From RGIG7213 sp045124505 (lineage in GTDB: Bacteria > Bacillota > Clostridia > Oscillospirales > CAG-272), in NCBI GenBank assembly GCA_045124505.1, contig JBGVLZ010000103.1, forward strand, positions 62,001-126,000: 64,000 nt of DNA, read 5' to 3'. How positions within the stretch are numbered: position 1 is the first letter of the stretch; each line of letters starts with the position of its first letter. Of this stretch, positions 59,598-64,000 are shown piece after piece. The notes beneath the pieces were generated by a model. That model saw only the letters and a list, made by a program, of their open reading frames with translations. It was not told where the DNA came from and did not search any database. The translations under genes were made by a program, and so were the position numbers.

Positions 59598-60143
59598 TTG
59601 AGTAATAAAAGGCTTTCAAGCACGAAAAAGCTTGCATTATGCGGTGTTTTGTCGTCTTTACAGGTGGTAATACTATACCTTTCATCCGTGTTCAGCGTCA
59701 TTGACCTTACAATTGCCGCTGTGACCGTATTTGTTATGGTGTTCTCTGTCCTTGAAATAGGCGGTAAATACCCGTGGATAATGTATGCTACAGTCGCCGT
59801 TATATCCGTTTTGATACTTCCGCAAAAATTTTCAGCCGTTGTTTACGCCTTGTTTTTCGGCTGGTATCCGATGGCAAAAATATTTTTCGAGCGGTTTAAC
59901 AAAATAGCGGCTTGGATATTAAAAATTCTTACATTTAACGTGAGCTTCATAATCATTTACAAAATATGCATAAGCATTCTCGGTCTTGAGGCATCAGGTG
60001 AATTTGATACGACAGTATATAACGCCATCATGCTTATACTCGGTAATATTGCATTTTTAATGTTTGACATAATGCTGAAGCTTGTAATTATTTTGTATAA
60101 ATTAAAACTTCGCAAGCAATTGGGAATAGATAAATTATTGTAG
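59598..60143 (+). CDS. Membrane protein of unknown function
   Basis: 181 residues with about five membrane segments and a basic C terminus. It resembles small membrane proteins of the ECF-S or DUF2232 kind in overall look, but no defining motif is seen. The start is TTG, six bases after GGAGG, which follows the J-domain gene by 12 bases, so both are probably translated from one message. recG starts 23 bases later. I cannot assign a function. Confidence 0.7.
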   Translation: MSNKRLSSTKKLALCGVLSSLQVVILYLSSVFSVIDLTIAAVTVFVMVFSVLEIGGKYPWIMYATVAVISVLILPQKFSAVVYALFFGWYPMAKIFFERFNKIAAWILKILTFNVSFIIIYKICISILGLEASGEFDTTVYNAIMLILGNIAFLMFDIMLKLVIILYKLKLRKQLGIDKLL

Positions 60144-60166
60144 AAAAAATTTCGATAGGTAATTCC

Positions 60167-62233
60167 ATGGCAATAAATCTTCAAACAAATATAAAAAATC
60201 TTTCGGGAATAGGAGAATCACGGGCAAAAGTCCTCACAAAATTAGGTATAACCACCGTCGGTGAGCTTTTGTACCATTTTCCCAGAGCATATCAATACAG
60301 AGGCAATATAAAAACGCTTGCCTCCGCACAGGACGGCGAAACAGCATCATTCATACTGAAGATAGCCGCACCTCCTACAGTGTCACGTGCAAAAAACAAT
60401 ATGACCATAATAAAATTCATGGCATATGATGACACATCAAAATGCACAATCACATTCTTTAATCAGAACTACCGAAGAACATCTTACAAAACGGGCAGTA
60501 TTTACAGAGCTTACGGAAAGATAGTAAAATTCGGACGTCAATGTGAGCTTGTAAATCCTGTAATGGAGTCATGTGAAGACGGCGAAAAGCTGTTACCGCT
60601 TCACCCTGTATATCCCGCAACAGACGGAATGTCATCAGCGCAGATATTCCACCTTGTGGAAACTGTTCTGCCGTACGGTGACGGTTTTATAGAAGAAAAC
60701 TTACCGAATGACGTTATAGAAGCACACGGTCTTATGTCAAGATGCGATGCGCTTAAATATATCCATATGCCCGAAAGCTTTGCACTTCTTAATGAGGCAA
60801 AGCGCAGAATAATTTTTGAAGAGCTTTATCTGTTTGCCGAATGTGTTTATGAACGGAAGGATTCCGCGCGCCACGGCACAGCACCCGATATGGCAGGCTG
60901 TGATATGACAGACTTCAAAAACTCCCTTAAATTTGAGCTTACAGATGCGCAAAAGCGCACTATGAACGAAATATATAAAGATATGACAAGCGTTAAGCGC
61001 ATACCCATGCGCCGTCTTGTTTCGGGAGATGTCGGATCGGGTAAGACGATCTGTGCCGCAGGTGCGGCGTACATCTCGGCAAAAAGCGGATATCAGACCG
61101 CTTTGCTTGTGCCGACGGAAATTCTCGCACGTCAGCATTTCAGCGATCTTCACGAATTTTTCACTCCGCTCGGCATCAATGTGACTATTCTCATCGGAGA
61201 TATGGTAAAATCCGAAAAAGAGCGTGCGCATGAAGCAATACGCACAGGCAAAGCGCAGATAATAGTCGGAACGCACGCACTTTTGACCGATACTGTGTCG
61301 TTTTCAAAGCTCGGTCTTGTAATTTGCGACGAACAGCACCGCTTCGGTGTTGCGCAAAGAGAAGCGCTTTTGGCGAAGGGTGAGGGCGTAAATATGCTTG
61401 TTATGAGCGCAACACCTATTCCGAGGACTCTTGCCATGGTAATGTTCGGCGATCTTGATGTTTCTGTCATAGATACTATGCCTCCCGGCAGAAAAGAAGT
61501 CAGCACATACGTCGTTGATGAGGATTACAGAGCAAGGATCAACGAATTTATGAGAAAAGAAATAGTATCGGGCCATCAGGTCTATGTTGTGTGCCCTGCC
61601 GTTGAAGAAAAAACAGCAGAAGAATTACCGCTTGAAGCACTTGAAAACCCGGAAACGGCAGAAAAATATATATCATCCGTCACAAATAAAAAGACTGCCG
61701 TTGAATATGCTGAGCATTTACAGAACAAAGTGTTTCCGCAGTACACCATTGCGTGCGTCCACGGAAAAATGAAGGGCACGGAAAAAGCGAGAATAATGAC
61801 AAATTTTGAAGAAGGAAAGATAGATGTTCTCGTTTCAACAACTGTAATAGAGGTAGGCGTCAACATTCCCAACGCTACAATGATGGTTATCGAAAATGCC
61901 GAAAACTTCGGTCTTTCTCAGCTTCATCAGCTTCGAGGACGTGTCGGACGCGGAAGCAGAAAATCATATTGTATTTTAGTATCTGCATCTGCCTCAAAAA
62001 CGGCTATGTCACGTCTTGAAATAATGAAAGAAACCAACAGCGGATTTACAATTGCCGAACATGATTTAAAAATGAGGGGCCCCGGCGACTTCATTAAAAC
62101 ACGTTCAGGCGCAATACGTCAGCACGGACAGATAAAATTGAGTCTTGCAGATTCTCTTAACGACGTGAAACTGCTTTATTCCGCATTTGAAGCCGCAAAA
62201 GAACACAGAGAATCCGAAAAGAAAGAATTTTGA
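60167..62233 (+). CDS. recG: ATP-dependent DNA helicase RecG
   Basis: A 688-residue helicase that remodels stalled forks and Holliday-type junctions. The N-terminal wedge domain (about 1-230) has an OB-like part (AYDDTSKCTITFFNQNYR). Helicase motifs follow: Walker A GDVGSGKT with Lys293, DEQHRFG (motif II), SATPIPRT (motif III), and TTVIEVGVNIPNA with QLRGRVGRG (motifs V and VI). Length is typical. It is followed after 1 base by an MscS-type gene. The fapR/plsX neighbours common in other Firmicutes are absent. Confidence 0.96.
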   Translation: MAINLQTNIKNLSGIGESRAKVLTKLGITTVGELLYHFPRAYQYRGNIKTLASAQDGETASFILKIAAPPTVSRAKNNMTIIKFMAYDDTSKCTITFFNQNYRRTSYKTGSIYRAYGKIVKFGRQCELVNPVMESCEDGEKLLPLHPVYPATDGMSSAQIFHLVETVLPYGDGFIEENLPNDVIEAHGLMSRCDALKYIHMPESFALLNEAKRRIIFEELYLFAECVYERKDSARHGTAPDMAGCDMTDFKNSLKFELTDAQKRTMNEIYKDMTSVKRIPMRRLVSGDVGSGKTICAAGAAYISAKSGYQTALLVPTEILARQHFSDLHEFFTPLGINVTILIGDMVKSEKERAHEAIRTGKAQIIVGTHALLTDTVSFSKLGLVICDEQHRFGVAQREALLAKGEGVNMLVMSATPIPRTLAMVMFGDLDVSVIDTMPPGRKEVSTYVVDEDYRARINEFMRKEIVSGHQVYVVCPAVEEKTAEELPLEALENPETAEKYISSVTNKKTAVEYAEHLQNKVFPQYTIACVHGKMKGTEKARIMTNFEEGKIDVLVSTTVIEVGVNIPNATMMVIENAENFGLSQLHQLRGRVGRGSRKSYCILVSASASKTAMSRLEIMKETNSGFTIAEHDLKMRGPGDFIKTRSGAIRQHGQIKLSLADSLNDVKLLYSAFEAAKEHRESEKKEF

Positions 62234-62234
62234 T

Positions 62235-63338
62235 ATGAAATATTTTACAGATTTTTTTAATGACCTGCCTGCGAATTTTGACGCATTTTGCGATAAATAT
62301 CTTTTCAGAATATTGATATGCGTCATCGTCGTTCTCACCTTTCTGGCTTTGAAGTTTGTATTTGTTGCAATTGCAAAAAGCATAATAAAAAAGGCAATGA
62401 AAGGAAAAAATCACTACGAAGAACGTATTGATGCATTAAACGGCATAGTTTTGCCTCCTTTGCGCATTTTACTCCTTACAGGTGCGCTTTTGCTCTGCAC
62501 ATATATAATAGCCCCGCCCGACGGATTGAAGACCGTTTGCATAAAAACCGCAACAAGCCTTGCACTTGTAAGCTTTTTCTCAGTTCTCTACGGATTCTGC
62601 GGATATGCAAAATTCATCATAGGAAAGATATACGAAAAAAATCAGATAAAGCCGTATAATCTTGCGGCGCACTACGTCGGCGTAATACTGAAGATAGTCG
62701 TTATCATTTTAGGTGTTATAACCGTTTTACAACAGTGGATAACGAATATAACGAGCCTTCTTGCAGGTCTCAGCATAGGCGGTGTGGCAATCGCCCTTGC
62801 CGCACAGGACACAGCGGCTAACCTTTTCGGTTCACTTACAGTCATCTTCGACCATCCGTTTGAGCTTGGCGACTATATCGAAATAGGCGCCGCAACAGGA
62901 ACGGTTGAAAAAATGGGACTCCGTTCCACAAAATTAAGACGTGCCGATCAGGCGCTTGTCATCCTTCCCAACTCACAGATAACAAGTGAGCATATCGTAA
63001 ACTGGACAACGATATCAAAGCGCCGTGTAGATGCGGTTTTAGGTATTCTTTACAGTACGCCTGCAGACAAGATCATAAAATTCAAAAAGGGTGTCGAAGA
63101 TATACTTGAAAATACGGAGCTTGTTGAAAAAGATAATTATCTTGTGGCATTTACCGATTATGCCGAATCATCACTCAATATCACGGTAAGATATTATGTG
63201 CTTTCCCCCAGCGCAGATGTCACAATGAAAAAGCGTGATGAAATAAATATGAAAATACTGAATCTGGCAAACGGTATGGATATCGGCTTTGCGTTCCCGA
63301 CAAGAAGCCTTTATATAGAAAATATAAATCAAAACTAA
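62235..63338 (+). CDS. MscS-family mechanosensitive ion channel
   Basis: 367 residues. Four membrane segments lie at about 30-55, 80-105, 120-140 and 165-190, the last leading into the pore helix and the family core GLSIGGVAIALAAQDTAANLFGSL (about 188-211). The cytoplasmic beta and vestibule domains follow (FELGDYIEIGAATGTVEKMGLRSTKLR; VILPNSQITSEHIVNW). Such channels release solutes when turgor rises. The ATG lies 1 base after the recG stop; a reading 16 codons longer begins inside recG and adds a very basic stretch, so I reject it. No strong ribosome site, so probably coupled to recG. Confidence 0.93.
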   Translation: MKYFTDFFNDLPANFDAFCDKYLFRILICVIVVLTFLALKFVFVAIAKSIIKKAMKGKNHYEERIDALNGIVLPPLRILLLTGALLLCTYIIAPPDGLKTVCIKTATSLALVSFFSVLYGFCGYAKFIIGKIYEKNQIKPYNLAAHYVGVILKIVVIILGVITVLQQWITNITSLLAGLSIGGVAIALAAQDTAANLFGSLTVIFDHPFELGDYIEIGAATGTVEKMGLRSTKLRRADQALVILPNSQITSEHIVNWTTISKRRVDAVLGILYSTPADKIIKFKKGVEDILENTELVEKDNYLVAFTDYAESSLNITVRYYVLSPSADVTMKKRDEINMKILNLANGMDIGFAFPTRSLYIENINQN

Positions 63339-63346
63339 AGGAATAT

Positions 63347-64000
63347 ATGAAACAAAAAAGAAACACACACGACGGCGCAAAGCTGGCAATTGCACTTTTG
63401 GCATCACTGCTTTCGGTGCTTATGGTTGCGGCTTTCTGCTCGTCATCGTCAAAAATGCTAACCTCTGCAACGGTTGACAGTACAGATACAGACCCGTCAT
63501 CCCCCGTAACATGGTCGCCTGATATGTTTGAAGCCTTGTTTGGTACAACAGGCGGAGCATCAAGTAATGAACCGAGTGAGGACACCGACAATACAGCAGG
63601 CGGAAGCACTGACAGCACACCGTCAAACGATACAAATAATTCAGCTACAGTCACAACGAAGCCGTCAAGTTCCTCCACTGTAACAACAAAACCGAATGAA
63701 AACAGGCCGAAGCCTCCATTATTCAGAGAATTTTACGAAGATGAAATATTTATAGACCAGCATATAACGGGCGAAGTCTGCCTTACGCTTTCAAAGGTTG
63801 AGCGAGGCGACTTAAATTACTTCATCTGCGATTTATTGCTTGCTTCCCCCGAAGCGTTGCACACGGCATTTGCCTCAGGGCAGATAACAGGCAGGCATTA
63901 CACCTCTGCAATTGCCGAATCAGTGGGAGCAACATTTGCCGTAAACGGTGACTTCTGCGGATTCAGAAACCACGGTATCATCATAAGAGAAGGTAAGTTG
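63347..64000 (+). CDS. Exported phosphodiester-glycosidase-like protein, cut by the window end
   Basis: 218 codons of an open frame, running off the end. A basic start (MKQKRNTHDG) and hydrophobic segment at about 12-32 act as signal or anchor, followed by a long Thr/Ser/Asn/Pro-rich linker to about residue 115. The globular part then begins; FAVNGDFCGFRNHGIIIREG at the very end is characteristic of the NAGPA/phosphodiester glycosidase family (normally NGDFF or NADFF). These domains occur in secreted proteins that act on exopolysaccharide or cell-wall glycans. AAAGGA precedes the ATG, 8 bases after the MscS stop. Confidence 0.75.
   Translation, partial: MKQKRNTHDGAKLAIALLASLLSVLMVAAFCSSSSKMLTSATVDSTDTDPSSPVTWSPDMFEALFGTTGGASSNEPSEDTDNTAGGSTDSTPSNDTNNSATVTTKPSSSSTVTTKPNENRPKPPLFREFYEDEIFIDQHITGEVCLTLSKVERGDLNYFICDLLLASPEALHTAFASGQITGRHYTSAIAESVGATFAVNGDFCGFRNHGIIIREGKL

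Noticed and set aside
1..64000. Anti-phage defence island or biosynthetic gene cluster
   Set aside because: No restriction, CBASS, retron, Abi, lanthipeptide, NRPS or PKS hallmark was seen; nearly all genes belong to housekeeping, envelope, sporulation or carbohydrate families.

Overview
The window is a chromosomal segment from a spore-forming member of the Clostridia, probably an uncultured gut-type Oscillospirales or Ruminococcaceae-like bacterium. The sequence-based reasons are spoIIID, spoVAD and spoVAE, delta-lactam type peptidoglycan deacetylases, a phenylalanine T-box leader, a two-subunit GlgC/GlgD ADP-glucose pyrophosphorylase, a dockerin-bearing secreted esterase, and consistent AGGAGG ribosome sites with sigma-A promoters. 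The genus assignment is inference. No phage, plasmid, CRISPR or recognised anti-phage system is visible. Most of the window is ordinary core genome, with several intergenic repeat elements.

Layout. 1-3.5 kb: a cut-off secreted protein, an Lgt-like membrane protein, spoIIID-spoVAD-spoVAE, an inverted-repeat element and a four-helix-bundle (S23-type) gene. 3.6-10.4 kb, mostly minus strand: tRNA-Leu, a GH71/99-like lipoprotein, an orphan MsmX-type sugar-importer ATPase, and an operon of a 32-residue membrane peptide, an RsuA-type pseudouridine synthase and Tex. 10.6-23.8 kb, mostly plus strand: a two-component system, an NlpC/P60-like lipoprotein, an EF-G paralogue, the dockerin/ricin/SGNH secreted protein, a TIM-barrel sugar isomerase with two small membrane-protein genes, a Gfo/Idh/MocA oxidoreductase, tRNA-Thr and tRNA-Tyr, a palindrome-rich element and a secreted Tim44-like protein. 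23.9-34 kb: an unusual long XRE regulator, proC, two membrane proteins, two polysaccharide deacetylases, a GrpB/pyrophosphatase-like/Nudix fusion, an HtrA protease and homoserine dehydrogenase.

34-48 kb: an AlkD-like repair protein, then a compact glycogen operon glgB-glgC-glgD-glgA-glgP-GH13, followed by an aconitase-family hydratase and gapA. The operon covers activation of glucose (GlgC/GlgD), polymerisation (GlgA), branching (GlgB), phosphorolysis (GlgP) and hydrolysis (GH13). 48-57 kb: a PQ-loop-like protein, a LysR regulator, lplA with a UPF0340 gene, a sigma factor with a very long C-terminal extension, and pheST behind a T-box. 57-64 kb, plus strand: an ArsP_2-type transporter, a DUF5685 protein, a J-domain protein with a cysteine-rich tail, a membrane protein, recG, an MscS channel and a truncated phosphodiester-glycosidase-like protein.

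The most notable items are the one-piece sigma factor with a roughly 375-residue putative sensor, the three-domain GrpB/PPase-like/Nudix protein, the hairpin that encloses the ribosome site and TTG start of the 20.97 kb gene, the 32-residue peptide coupled to rsuA, and two families of palindromic intergenic elements. All functional calls come from reading the sequence; no database search was run.
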